Counted from the first letter of the stretch, positions 28,413 to 40,426 are shown. The stretch is 58,830 nucleotides of DNA from Myxococcales bacterium (GCA_947483555.1 CANKMW010000057.1:1-58830), one strand, 5' to 3'. Notes: a model not told the origin generated them from the sequence alone. Made by a program: numbers and translations.

Positions 28413-29240
28413 TCAGCACCCGGCGTAGCTGCAGTAGGTGGAGCGCATCTGCGCCATGGATCGATTCGGCTGGCCGTACCGGCCCGGTGGAAGCGATGCC
28501 CACTCCCACGACAGCTTGGACATCGCGTTGGAGAACTCGGTCGCGGTCAGGGGGCGGTCCTGGGGGACGACAACCCGACGTGTCGAGCTGATGAGGTACG
28601 CGGCGCCCCGCTCCTGGTTCTCGGGTTCGAAGCTGGACAGGCTGCGCGCGCCCTTGACCGAGTTCCAGGTGGTCGTCAGGAACTGGTAGCGTCCGGCTGC
28701 CGTCGAGCACCGGTTGCCGAACGGCTGGCACCGGTTCGGGTGGGCCTGACAGCTGTCGAACAGCTTGAACGAGAACATCACGTTGTAGCCGTCCTTGGCG
28801 TAGTTGCGGGTGCCCTCGGCGTAGGCGATCGCGTCGTGGAGCGCCTTCTGGTAGCGGCTGACGACGCCCTGGCCGCGCGACGGCGCGCAGGTCCCGCCAC
28901 CCGGATTGCCAGGCGTGTCACGAACGACGAACCTGCCATAGACCCAGCCAGTCCGGCCGGCGTTCGACCTGACGTTGACCCAGCCGTTGGCGCCGCTCTG
29001 CGCCACACACGTGACGCGCTCGCCGCTCGCCAGCGAGGCGAGCACCGGCGCGCTCGTGCTGCCGCTGCTGCGCAGGTTCAGCGACGTCGCGGTGACGCGT
29101 AGGACTTCTCCCGCGTTCACGATCTCGTTGACCGCGAGCTCGGCCTCGTTGCCCGAGGTCTCCAGGTCGAGCTCGTCCGTACAGCCGTCGAGACCGGCGA
29201 GCGCGACGATCGTGATCAAGGCGAGCACTCGTGTACGCAT
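28413..29240 (-). CDS. secreted SH3b plus GH104-like lysozyme lipoprotein
   Basis: 275 residues from the ATG at 29240, preceded by GGAGG at good spacing. The signal ends near LAGLDGC. An SH3b domain (about 45-105: ATSLNLRSSGSTSAPVLASL, WVNVRSNAGRTGWVYGRFV) is a cell-wall-binding module. The catalytic part has AIAYAEGTRNYAKDGYNVMF and STAAGRYQFLTTTWNSVKG, matching lambda-endolysin-type/GH104 lysozymes, with Glu in AEGT as the likely acid. It probably cleaves peptidoglycan, for predation, remodelling or prophage-derived lysis. First gene of a two-gene operon. Confidence 0.82.
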   Translation of the reverse strand: MRTRVLALITIVALAGLDGCTDELDLETSGNEAELAVNEIVNAGEVLRVTATSLNLRSSGSTSAPVLASLASGERVTCVAQSGANGWVNVRSNAGRTGWVYGRFVVRDTPGNPGGGTCAPSRGQGVVSRYQKALHDAIAYAEGTRNYAKDGYNVMFSFKLFDSCQAHPNRCQPFGNRCSTAAGRYQFLTTTWNSVKGARSLSSFEPENQERGAAYLISSTRRVVVPQDRPLTATEFSNAMSKLSWEWASLPPGRYGQPNRSMAQMRSTYCSYAGC

Positions 29241-30246
29241 CGAGATCCTCCGGGTCAGGGTGTGCGAACGCATAGGGCAAGGGACGTGCCACACATGCTC
29301 GTGCGCAAACCCTCGAGCGCCCGCCTCCGCGCCACCACAGAGTGCCACCTGGATCGTGCACCGACGACGATGGTCTACAGGCCAGGTCCCAGACGTCGGC
29401 TGTGCGCCTGATCAGGATCGATCAGTCAGAGAGTCCGCGGGCGGGACCGAGAACGTCGCAGCGGCGTGGCGCGAAGCCGGCCACCGTCGTGGTCATGGCG
29501 TCCGGTCTGCGGACGACGAGCGTCCGGGATTCGGACATCGCGACGGTAACGACGCGAACCACCACGCGCGGTCGTCGCGCCAACGCTGGCGTCGCGCGCG
29601 CACCGGACGCGCCGTGTCCCGCGCGCATCATGCCCCGCACGCGTTCGAGCGCACGCCCGGCGCGGCTATCGACCGCGCCGCTGCCGCGCGGCTATCGACC
29701 GCGCCGCGCCGAGAGCTCCGGCTATCTGTACATCATGCTGCACGGACGGGCCTCGTATTCAGCGGTGACGCTGACGGCGACCCAACTGCCCGCATCGTAA
29801 TTCGCGATCACGAGCGAGACCTTTCTCGGCGAGTGGAACTACTACGAGGCGTCCACCGCCGACAGCTCGGGCGACGTCGGCGGTCCGTAGAGGACAGGGG
29901 GTCGAACAGGTCTGCGAGCTGCGATGGAAGCGCTCTATAAAGGAGGATGTGCGTCCACCGAGGTTCCCCGACGTCGTCGACCTCCACCACTTCGAGCTGC
30001 CCAAGACGCCGATGCCCGAGTGCCGGGCTGCGAGCACGGCTCCTGATCGCGCACGCAAGGCTCAGGGGTGCGCGACGTACAGGCCGAGCTGACTGCTTCT
30101 GATCCCCGCTCCGGTCACGCCCCAGGCGTGGCACGGCACCGCTCGCCGTCGCCGCGCTGGTTGGTGCGCGCCCTTACACCCGGCCTCCGTCGCCGCACCT
30201 GTGCGGCAGCCGACCGCCCCGGACCCGAGTCGCCCGCCGCCCCAAC
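29241..30246. other. 1-kb region without an intact gene
   Basis: No convincing intact CDS on either strand. Two short plus-strand stretches have coding character but no start. One near 29801-29890 reads FAITSETFLGEWNYYEAST. The other, near 29950-30090, reads PPRFPDVVDLHHFELPKTP, faintly like the IELPKF tail of Rpn/PD-(D/E)XK transposase-family proteins. Frames longer than 100 aa here have arginine-rich composition typical of GC-driven chance frames. A promoter for the lysozyme operon must lie just right of 29240. Confidence 0.4.
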
Positions 30247-30474
30247 ACCCGCATTCCAACCCAGCGAGGGATGCGACGACGGCAACCACGACGCCAACGA
30301 CGGCTGCGCCCCTGCTTGCGTCGACGAGGACGAGTGCGCCCTCGGCCTCGACAACTGCAGCCCCGACGCCGACTGCTCCAACCACCCGTGGAGTCGCTTC
30401 GCCCCTGGCTTCAGCTGCATGCGTCACGTCGGCTTCATCGGCGACGGCGTGACCTGCGTCCCGTCGAAGGACTG
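30247..30474 (+). pseudogene. fragment of a DUF4215/EGF-like secreted protein
   Basis: In frame the sequence reads EGCDDGNHDANDGCAPAC, the DUF4215 signature of myxobacterial surface proteins. It continues VDEDECALGLDNCSPDADC and GFIGDGVTC, a calcium-binding EGF-like module with a scrambled middle (SNHPWSRFAPGFSCMRHV in place of N-T-x-G-S-F-x-C-x-C). There is no signal peptide before it, and the frame then runs into the antisense AraC gene. It is a broken remnant, not an expressed gene. Confidence 0.55.
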
Positions 30475-30486
30475 GCGTCGGCGAAC

Positions 30487-31302
30487 CTACTCGGTCCGGC
30501 GGCGCCGTAGCTCGCCCGGCGTCAGGCCGGTGCGGGCGCGGACCAGGTTGGTGAGACCATCCTCGGACAGGCCGAGCCGGGCCGCCACCGCCACCACCTT
30601 GTCATCGCCCTGGAGCAGCTCCACGGCGACGCGGAAGCGGGCGTCGGCCTGCTCGGAGCGAAAGCTCACGCCGGCATCGGCGAGCACGCGCTGCAGGGTC
30701 CGGCTCGACACGCCGATGCGGCGCGCAGCGGCGGCCAGCTCGAGATCGCCGTGGGCGGCGGCGAGCGCCGCGCGCAGGGCCAGGAGCGGCGCCGGCGTCG
30801 CTCGCGCCGCGTGCACGGCCGCGTCGACCTCGGCCAGCACTTCGTCGCCGTCGTCGGGCCGCAGTGCGCGGAAGCCCTCGCCCGCGTCGGTCACGATGGT
30901 CAGCGGCCCGCCCAGCTCGAGCAGCGGCTGGATGCCGAGGAGCGTGAGTCCGGGCGCGCCGACCGGAAGGACCGCGATCCGCCGCGCGACATGGTCGTCG
31001 AAAATGCCGCCGTTGGCGCGCAGCCACTCGAGCAGGTGGGCGAGCGCGTCGCCGTCGACCGCCTCGATCAGGCGGCCGTCCTGCACCACATCGAAGCGCG
31101 GCGCTAGATGCTGGTGCCCATCGAGGATCCGGGTCAAGGCGCGGGTATCGTCGAGGCTGGGCCGGCCCCAGACCACGAAGCCGCACAGCGTGGGATCGAG
31201 ACACCAGAACACGCCGCTCCCGAACGAGACCCAGCAGCGGTGCGGATCGCGGAATAGCTCGTCGCGGCTGGCGCAGCAGCGAAACGTGCCAGACCCTGCC
31301 AT
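30487..31302 (-). CDS. AraC-family transcriptional regulator
   Basis: 271 residues from the ATG at 31302. The N-terminal effector-type region has no clear fold match (CWVSFGSGVFWCLDPTLCGF). The C-terminal AraC HTH domain has ELAAAARRIGVSSRTLQRVL in the first HTH and VVAVAARLGLSEDGLTNLVR in the second, ending RARTGLTPGELRRRR. Divergent from the lipoprotein at 31450, with 147 bp between that would hold both promoters. Target genes unknown. Confidence 0.8.
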   Translation of the reverse strand: MAGSGTFRCCASRDELFRDPHRCWVSFGSGVFWCLDPTLCGFVVWGRPSLDDTRALTRILDGHQHLAPRFDVVQDGRLIEAVDGDALAHLLEWLRANGGIFDDHVARRIAVLPVGAPGLTLLGIQPLLELGGPLTIVTDAGEGFRALRPDDGDEVLAEVDAAVHAARATPAPLLALRAALAAAHGDLELAAAARRIGVSSRTLQRVLADAGVSFRSEQADARFRVAVELLQGDDKVVAVAARLGLSEDGLTNLVRARTGLTPGELRRRRTE

Positions 31303-31449
31303 GTCGTCAGCAGCATACCGCTGTCGTGGCGTGAAACGCGGGCCGGTTGGCGCGCGCGTCGGCGTGGTTGTCGGTCGGCGACGCATCGTGACCCGGTACA
31401 AGCGCGTTGCCCTCACCACACCCTTCCCGACCCGGAACAGGAGACGACG

Positions 31450-32529
31450 ATGATGCGTTCATGGCTCATGCTGGCGTTGCTGGCCCCCGCAGCGTGCAAG
31501 AGCGGCGAGACCCGACCCGCCGACCGATCGAGCGCCCCGGTCGTCGCGGCCAAGCCGACCGAGGCCGCGCCGGCCAAGCCGGCCGAGGCCGCGCCGGCCA
31601 CTCGCGCGCCGCTCCCCGGCCTCGAGAACCACGACCTGTCCGACGACGCCATCTCGCTGCCCAAGGCCGAGCTCTCGCCGGCCGCCAAGGCCAGCGTCCT
31701 CGCCGAGGTCGCGCCGCTCGCACCCGAGTGCGGCAAGGCCTCGGTTCTCGCTGCCCGCGCCGGTGACCACGTCTTCGTGCTCGCCGTGTGCCCACGCGGA
31801 CGCAAGCCCGGCGGCAACGCGCTCGCGCTGCTGACCGTCACCGGCGACACCGCGCGCGCGATCGCGTTCGAGCTCCAGACCCCCGATCCCGACTACCCGG
31901 ACTGGCTGAGCAGCATGGACGACATGCTCGCGCAGGGCGACGAGATCTGCGTCAGCGCCCAGTCCGAGAGCGAATCGCGCGGGACCGAGATCTTTCTGTG
32001 CGCACCGCACGCCGCGGGCGCCGCTGCAGCGCGTGCCGTCGTCGCCGCACGTCCCATCCCGACCACGTTCGAGTTCGGCGAGCCCAGCCGCGAGTTCGAG
32101 GACCTCAACACCAAGGTCTCCGAGGCGGAGGCCATCGCCGCGGTGAGGTTCTGGCTGGGGAAGATGAAGACCACACCGTCCGCCCAGATCCAGAAGTCGC
32201 TGGCGAAGACCAAGGTGGCGTATCTCAACGGAGAATGTGACGGCGAGCCAACCTGCCTCGGCGACAGCGTGCGGGAGATCGCCCGCGCCGGTCAGATCGA
32301 GGCCGAGGTCATCGCGCCGGACAAGGTCGATGCCGACTTCGATCCGAAGAAGCTCCTGGCCGGCCGCCCTGACCTCACCCTGGTCGCGGTCGAAGCCTTC
32401 CACTTCAGGCGGGACGGCATCGAGTCGGCCGAGATGATCGTCGCGGTGACGCGGAACCTCACCGACAAGATGGTGGTCGACACCGTCGCCCTGAACATGC
32501 AGTTCTTCAACCCGGACTTCGATCACTGA
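31450..32529 (+). CDS. hypothetical lipoprotein with KPxEAAPA repeats
   Basis: 359 residues. Signal MMRSWLMLALLAPAACKSG, lipobox PAAC. A low-complexity linker follows (AAKPTEAAPAKPAEAAPA). The globular part is acidic with PECGKASVLAARAGDHVFVL, a DNKTKVSEAE-like helix and ESAEMIVAVTRNLTDKMVVD at the end. No family recognised. Its start is preceded by AGGAGACG. The downstream neighbour at 32532 starts 2 nt later. Confidence 0.75.
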   Translation: MMRSWLMLALLAPAACKSGETRPADRSSAPVVAAKPTEAAPAKPAEAAPATRAPLPGLENHDLSDDAISLPKAELSPAAKASVLAEVAPLAPECGKASVLAARAGDHVFVLAVCPRGRKPGGNALALLTVTGDTARAIAFELQTPDPDYPDWLSSMDDMLAQGDEICVSAQSESESRGTEIFLCAPHAAGAAAARAVVAARPIPTTFEFGEPSREFEDLNTKVSEAEAIAAVRFWLGKMKTTPSAQIQKSLAKTKVAYLNGECDGEPTCLGDSVREIARAGQIEAEVIAPDKVDADFDPKKLLAGRPDLTLVAVEAFHFRRDGIESAEMIVAVTRNLTDKMVVDTVALNMQFFNPDFDH

Positions 32530-32531
32530 TC

Positions 32532-32743
32532 ATGCGCGCGCTCCTGCCATCCAGCCTGATCGCGGTCGCCGCGTGCACCCGCCCTGACGCCAGTACCTGC
32601 GCCCTCACCAGCACCGGCCACTCACAAGGGCAGCCGGAAGCCGAGCGACGCCGTGATCGGGATGCCGTCGGCGTGGCAGGCCGCGGCGCCCGCGGCGCAG
32701 GCGCGGCCACAGTGCGCTGTGCTGGAACGAGCTCATCGATCCT
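32532..32743. pseudogene. truncated lipoprotein start facing an outer-membrane-protein tail
   Basis: Plus strand, ATG 32532: MRALLPSSLIAVAACTRPDA, a lipoprotein signal whose coding quality stops after about 30 residues. Minus strand, ending at stop 32622-32624: CHADGIPITASLGFRLPL, with the amphipathic strand and aromatic near-terminus typical of an outer-membrane beta-barrel end. The two overlap, so both are remnants. Confidence 0.4.
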
Positions 32744-33236
32744 TCAGCCCGCGACGGCGTGACGTCCTGGATCTGGAGGCGATTGAACCTCCACTGAGCG
32801 CGCTCGCGCCGGTCCGTCCGTGAGTGGCGGCGTGATCTGCCCGAGCAGCTCGGTGAGGGCGGCCGGCGAGGTAGCCGCGAGTATCTGTGCGCGCAAGCGG
32901 CCCGCCAGCGCCCCGAGCAGCGGCAGGTGGCGGCGCGTGACCTGCACGCCCCAGCGCTCGCCGCGGGCGGCGACGTTGGCGGAGAGCAGCGCTCGGAAGA
33001 CCCGCACGCGCTCGGCGTCGTGCGGCGGTGCGGCGGCGGAAGGCCGGCCAGCCGCGCGTGCACGTCGGCGAAGATCACGGGTGCTGGATCGCGGCGCGCC
33101 CGATCATCACGCCGGCACAGCCGGTCTCGGCCAGCGCGCGGACCGCGTCGTCGTCGTCGCGCACGTCTCCGTTGACCACCACCGGGATCGTGACCACCTC
33201 GTGCGCGCGCCGTGCCCACGACCAGTCAGCGGCGCC
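32744..33236 (-). pseudogene. tRNA-dihydrouridine synthase remnant (Dus family)
   Basis: Minus-strand reading: DWSWARRAHEVV, TIPVVVNGDVRDDDDAVRAL, ETGCAGVMIGRAAIQHP, the C-terminal half of the Dus TIM barrel with the FMN-phosphate motif. A lost base near 33075 creates a stop where Dus has HPWIF. Reading continues in a second frame (FADVHARLAGLPPP) and a third (VFRALLSANVAARGERWG, LPLLGALAGRLRAQILAATS). The N-terminal half with the catalytic Cys is missing. At least two frameshifts make this a genuine pseudogene. It is joined in frame to the DUF4188 remnant. Confidence 0.7.
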
Positions 33237-33485
33237 CTCGTGACCAGTCTCGTGCCAGATGCCGACCGCGTTGGTCTTCGCGACGACCTGGTTGAAGCGC
33301 TGCCACGCCGGCAGGTGCGTCGCGTCGCGCTAGCGCGCGTAGCTCATCTCGAGCTCCTTCTGCATCGCGCTCATCGCTCGCCCCACCGGGATGATCTTCC
33401 AGAACTGCCACGGCTTCACCAGCCGGGCGCCGATCAGGAAGACGACGAAGTCGCCTTCGATCTTGGCGGTGTGACGAACGTACGG
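33234..33485 (-). pseudogene. DUF4188 protein remnant joined to Dus remnant
   Basis: Minus-strand reading RHTAKIEGDFVVFLIGARLV, then IIPVGRAMSAMQKELE, an in-frame TAG at 33330-33332 after SYAR, then RDATHLPAWQRFNQVV and AVGIWHETGHEG. These are the N- and C-terminal signatures of DUF4188 (monooxygenase-like fold). The middle 35-45 residues are deleted. After HETGHEG the same frame enters Dus sequence. Internal deletion, stop and chimeric junction show decay through recombination. Confidence 0.7.
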
Positions 33486-33582
33486 ACGGGCATCCGCTCG
33501 ACGCTACTCCATCTCGCGCCGCGTCGAGCGGCTCACTCGTTGTTCACGCACTGGTAGCGCGACACACATGGCGGCCTGGCCG

Positions 33583-33684
33583 ATGGGCGTGCGATGGTTG
33601 GTCATGTTGCACCGGCGTGTCGGGATCCTCGTGGGCATCGCGGTGGGTGCATTCGGCGGCTGCAATCAAGCGTTCTCACGCTGA
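33583..33684 (+). pseudogene. 33-aa lipoprotein signal-peptide stub
   Basis: ATG 33583 to TGA 33684 reads MGVRWLVMLHRRVGILVGIA then VGAFGGCNQAFSR. It is a complete lipoprotein signal with lipobox FGGC and only seven mature residues. It is either a truncated lipoprotein gene or a very small lipopeptide; truncation is favoured because the surrounding kilobase is all remnants. The 33485-33582 stretch before it holds nothing recognisable. Confidence 0.35.
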
Positions 33685-33727
33685 GGCACCAAGGCCGCGT
33701 GCCCGTTCAGCTGTCGTCGACTCCGAG

Positions 33728-34294
33728 CTACTCGGCGCCGGCGCCGACGAAGATCGAGGACACCTTGCCATCGACGAAGGTGAAGAAGGTGCCGCCGTAG
33801 ACCGAGCCGACGATGATCCCATCCTCGGCGGTCCACCGCTCGGGCTCGCCTTCCTGGCGGCCCTGGCCGCGGAACTCACCGTAGATCTTGTCGACCTCCG
33901 CGAACGGCGTGCCGATGCCGACGCCTCGCGAGGTCGTGAACGTGCTCGGCGCCGCCACCGAGAGCTGGTGCACGGCCGGCCCGCCGGAGGTCTCGGCCAT
34001 CTCCAGCTTCAGGCCCTTGCCGTCCCAGGTCCAGGTCGACGTCCGATCGCCGGTCGCCTCCCATTCGACCACCTCGCCCTTGGTGGTCGGTGCGCCGAAG
34101 GCAGCCTCGACGGCCGCCGCGCTGTCGCCGATGCCGATGCCGCCGATCGACTCGCTGGTCGGATCGGCCAGCTTGACCGCTGCGGTCGGAGCTGACGAGC
34201 CCGGGCCGGACCCGCCGGCTGCCGGCCCCTTGCCGCCACAGGCGGCGACGCTGCCGAGACCGAGGAAGAGGATGACCGACGTTCGACGAAGCAT
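33728..34294 (-). CDS. lipoprotein with two SmpA/OmlA-like motifs
   Basis: 188 residues from the ATG at 34294. Signal MLRRTSVILFLGLGSVAACG. Two copies of a G-I/V-x-I-G-x-x-x-x-x-V-x-x-x-F/Y-G pattern occur (GIGIGDSAAAVEAAFGAP at about 52-69 and GVGIGTPFAEVDKIYGE at about 125-141). This motif is seen in SmpA/OmlA-like and DUF-type envelope lipoproteins. Its first seven codons lie inside the 199-bp repeat that is duplicated at 35093. Confidence 0.72.
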   Translation of the reverse strand: MLRRTSVILFLGLGSVAACGGKGPAAGGSGPGSSAPTAAVKLADPTSESIGGIGIGDSAAAVEAAFGAPTTKGEVVEWEATGDRTSTWTWDGKGLKLEMAETSGGPAVHQLSVAAPSTFTTSRGVGIGTPFAEVDKIYGEFRGQGRQEGEPERWTAEDGIIVGSVYGGTFFTFVDGKVSSIFVGAGAE

Positions 34295-34473
34295 GCCGGG
34301 ACGCTACCACGCGGGTCGCCGTATCCTCGCGGCGGTGTCGGTCAGCGATCGGTGGCAGCTGTGGATCGATCGCGGCGGCACGTTCACCGATGCCATCGGG
34401 CACCGGCCGTCGACCGGCGACGTGCGCACCGCCAAGGTGCTGTCGGGCCGGGCTCGGTGATGGCCGCGGTGCG
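34275..34473 (+). repeat. direct repeat, truncated 5' end of the oxoprolinase gene (left copy)
   Basis: 199 bp matching 35093-35292 with about nine substitutions and one 1-bp indel (about 95% identity). Read on the plus strand it encodes VSVSDRWQLWIDRGGTFTDA IGHRPSTGDVRTAKVLSG, the N-terminus of the oxoprolinase, then ends abruptly. Its left end also contains the first codons of the minus-strand lipoprotein at 33728-34294. The two copies bracket the nucleotidyltransferase gene. Confidence 0.9.
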
Positions 34474-34501
34474 CGCGCACGTCCCGTGTCATAGTCGAGA
34501 C

Positions 34502-35065
34502 ATGCTGGCTCGCGGACACCTGTCGATCCGAGGTCGGCTCCCGGAGCGCATGCTGAAGCCAGACGCGAGTCTCCTCGTCGATGTGGTCGCTTCCAAGGTG
34601 CTCGATGCGTGGACCGCCGCGTCGTCCGCGCTCGTCTGCGCGCGCGTTCGCCATGTCGTGATCGGCGGATTGGCGGTGGGCGCCAACGGCTACCCGCGCG
34701 CCACGAAGGACGTCGACTTCCTCGTCGGTGACGAAGCGTTCTGTCATCACGCGGGCGGTCTCGTGACGATGAACCCGGCGCTCCCGATCGAAGTGAACGG
34801 TGTCGCGATCGACTACCTCTCACCTCGCCCAGGGGAGGACCATCTCGCGGCGGCGCTCGCGGCGACGCCGGGATCGTTCATCGATGTGGCGAGGCTCGTG
34901 TACATGAAGCTCAAGGCGTCGCGCCTGCAGGACCGCGCGGACATCGGAGGGTTGGTCAAGACCGGCCTCGACGTCGACGTTTGCCGCGCGTACCTCGCGA
35001 CCAACGCACCTGCGCTTGTGGCGAGATTCGACGATCTCGTGACCGAGGCGGCCTCGGAACAGTGA
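34502..35065 (+). CDS. nucleotidyltransferase-fold protein (AbiEii/DUF-type)
   Basis: 187 residues from the ATG at 34502 (an ATG at 34550 is an alternative). The core is HVVIGGLAVGANGYPRATKD VDFLVGD. The G-G-L/x-A...R-x-T-x-D-V/I-D pattern is that of minimal nucleotidyltransferases such as AbiEii toxins and MNT proteins; the two Asp residues are the metal ligands. The rest is helical with YMKLKASRLQDRADI, as in that superfamily. No antitoxin partner is visible. It sits exactly between two copies of the oxoprolinase 5' end and was probably acquired. Confidence 0.65.
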   Translation: MLARGHLSIRGRLPERMLKPDASLLVDVVASKVLDAWTAASSALVCARVRHVVIGGLAVGANGYPRATKDVDFLVGDEAFCHHAGGLVTMNPALPIEVNGVAIDYLSPRPGEDHLAAALAATPGSFIDVARLVYMKLKASRLQDRADIGGLVKTGLDVDVCRAYLATNAPALVARFDDLVTEAASEQ

Positions 35066-35152
35066 CCGGTCCTACCGCCGTGCCCGTGGACAACCGACGT
35101 TCGACGGAGCATAGCGGGACGCTACCTCGCCGGTCGCCGTATCCTCGGTGCG

Positions 35153-38818
<3,666 letters not shown>

Positions 38819-38931
38819 TCACCAACGTGCGGTGAGCTGTACTAACCATCGTCGTCAGTCACGTCAACCCGTTGCGCGGTTCGCGGCGGTGCTTACGAGG
38901 TGGATCACGAACCCATCCACAGGAGCACCAC

Positions 38932-39369
38932 ATGTCTCTCGTCCGTCGTGAAACCGTCCCGGCTCGCTACGCGCGCGATCCGTTCACCTTCGCCCGCGAC
39001 CTGCTGGGCTGGGACCCGTTCGGCGACCTCCGCCCGGCGGCCGTCTTCAGCCCCAGCTTCGAGGTCAAGGAGACCCCCGAGCAGTTCCTGGTCCGCGCCG
39101 ATCTACCTGGCGTCGAGGAGAAGGACGTCGACGTCTCGCTGCACAACGGTGTGCTGTCGATCTCCGGCTCCCGGACCTCCGAGCAGCGCAAGGAGGGCGA
39201 GGCCTACTACGTTCACGAGCGCCAGTACGGATCGTTCTCGCGCAGCTTCGCGTTGCCCGACACCGCCGACGGCGACAGGGTGGACGCCAGCCTCACCAGC
39301 GGGGTCCTGACCGTGACCATCGGCAAGCGCACCGAGGTCAAGCCACGCAAGATCGCCTTCAAGAAGTAG
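38932..39369 (+). CDS. small heat-shock protein, Hsp20/alpha-crystallin family
   Basis: 145 residues from the ATG at 38932, with AGGAG 7 nt upstream. The N-terminal arm MSLVRRETVPARYARDPFTF is followed by the alpha-crystallin domain (about 40-135): FEVKETPEQFLVRADLPGVE, DVDVSLHNGVLSISGSRTSE, YGSFSRSFALPDTADGDRVD ASLTSGVLTVTIGK. It ends with a short basic tail. An ATP-independent holdase that binds unfolding proteins. Monocistronic; no heat-shock promoter element (CIRCE-like) was seen in the 110 bp upstream. Confidence 0.93.
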   Translation: MSLVRRETVPARYARDPFTFARDLLGWDPFGDLRPAAVFSPSFEVKETPEQFLVRADLPGVEEKDVDVSLHNGVLSISGSRTSEQRKEGEAYYVHERQYGSFSRSFALPDTADGDRVDASLTSGVLTVTIGKRTEVKPRKIAFKK

Positions 39370-39411
39370 GGGCCCCGCGTGGGGGGACCACGGGCGTGCT
39401 ACGCCGGCAGC

Positions 39412-39837
39412 ATGACCGCGCCCGCGATGACCGCCGATGACATCGATCGATTCCTGGCCGTGGAGTTCCCGCAGGCCCGGGGCTGGACGCGCATCGCGGC
39501 GATCCGCCACGACGAGCTCGATCTGGAGCTGCCGTTCTCCGCCGACAACCTGCGACCGGGAGGCACGCTGTCAGGCCCGACCCTGATGACGCTGGCCGAT
39601 ACCGCCATGTTCTACCTCCTGCTGTCGCGCCTCGGCCCGGTGGCGCTGGCGGTCACCACCAGCCTGGCGATCAACTTCCTGCGCCGCCCACCGCCGGCGG
39701 CCCTGCTGGCCACCGCGCGGCTGCTCAAGCTGGGCACCCGGCTGGCGGTCGGCGAGGTCCACATCCGCAGCGGCGAGGGCGGCGTGCTGGTCGCGCAAGC
39801 GTCGGTGACCTACGCGTTGCCGCCCGCGCGGGCGTAA
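39412..39837 (+). CDS. PaaI-type hotdog thioesterase
   Basis: 141 residues from the ATG at 39412. Hotdog-fold signatures: DLELPFSADNLRPGGTLSGP TLMTLADTAMFYLLLSR (central helix with D as the likely catalytic residue, as in HGG-x-x-x-x-x-x-D) and LAVTTSLAINFLRRPPPAA. Acts on CoA or ACP thioesters in the cytoplasm; substrate unknown. It follows hsp20 by 42 bp and precedes the gene at 39847 by 9 bp, so it is probably co-transcribed with the latter. Confidence 0.82.
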   Translation: MTAPAMTADDIDRFLAVEFPQARGWTRIAAIRHDELDLELPFSADNLRPGGTLSGPTLMTLADTAMFYLLLSRLGPVALAVTTSLAINFLRRPPPAALLATARLLKLGTRLAVGEVHIRSGEGGVLVAQASVTYALPPARA

Positions 39838-39846
39838 CATCCATCA

Positions 39847-40302
39847 ATGCGCAAGGACGAGCCGCGGCCGCCGAGGGAGTACGTGCCCGGCGCACCGATC
39901 CGCCCGGTCGCCGAGCTGGCGCGCTGGCTCGACGACGTCGCAGCCGCCGAGCCGCGACGGTGCGTGCGCCTGCCGGTGGTCCTGCTGTGGAAGGGCGGGG
40001 ACCGGCAGTGGATCGGCGACGCCTTCGTCGCCGCGACCGTCGACGCGATCGCCGCCGACGTCCCGGCGCTCAGGTTGAATGATGCCGCGCTCGGGATCAG
40101 CCTCGTCGATCGGCTGCGGCACGCCTGTCCGTCCGGGCAGCCGGGCTGCGCGCTGTGGCTCGACGGCTACGTCGGTGCGCCGGCCGACGATGATCCGCGG
40201 GCCCTCCATCGCTTCGCCGTGGTCGCGGTCGGCGATGGGGTCGACGTCGCCGGCGGCGACCAGCTGTGCGCGTACTCGGCCATCGAGTCGGCGAGCTCGT
40301 GA
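39847..40302 (+). CDS. hypothetical protein, paralogue of the lipoprotein at 11588-12136
   Basis: 151 residues, no signal peptide. It shares the ordered motifs PVAELARWLD, CVRLPVVLLWKG, AALGISLVDRLRHAC, CALWLDGYVGA and RFAVVAVGD with the lipoprotein of the AAA-ATPase operon. It also has paired Cys residues (HACPSGQPGC), which that copy lacks. Function unknown. Starts 9 bp after the thioesterase stop. Confidence 0.72.
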   Translation: MRKDEPRPPREYVPGAPIRPVAELARWLDDVAAAEPRRCVRLPVVLLWKGGDRQWIGDAFVAATVDAIAADVPALRLNDAALGISLVDRLRHACPSGQPGCALWLDGYVGAPADDDPRALHRFAVVAVGDGVDVAGGDQLCAYSAIESASS

Positions 40303-40403
40303 GGATCACGTGAGGCGGCCCGGAGGTCCTCGTGGGTTGCCGCGGATGCTGACGCTCCGCTGACCGAGATCGCGACAACCTCGTCGAGGAATCGTCACGC
40401 CGG

Positions 40404-40426
40404 CCTGTCCTGAGCCTGTCGAAGGG
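40404..40426. repeat. REP-like interspersed repeat (cctgtcCTGAGCctgtcgaagg type)
   Basis: The 23-bp run contains CCTGAGCCTGTCGAAGGG-like sequence, a motif I recognise from dispersed intergenic repeats of many GC-rich bacteria (TTCGACAGGCTCAGGACAGG on the other strand). It lies in the 186-bp gap between 40303 and 40488, the only place in this window where I saw it. The rest of the gap holds no gene. Confidence 0.5.

Noticed and set aside
29342..29800. 152-codon plus-strand frame
   Set aside because: Composition is random (Arg/Thr/Ser-rich), there is no RBS or recognisable motif, and equally long frames occur on the other strand.
33226..33411. 61-codon minus-strand frame as a gene
   Set aside because: It lies across the DUF4188-Dus remnant in another frame; the remnant explains the sequence better.
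39370..39400. GGGGCCCCGCGTGGGG hairpin after hsp20 as a terminator
   Set aside because: Stem is short and no T tract follows, so support is too weak to list.
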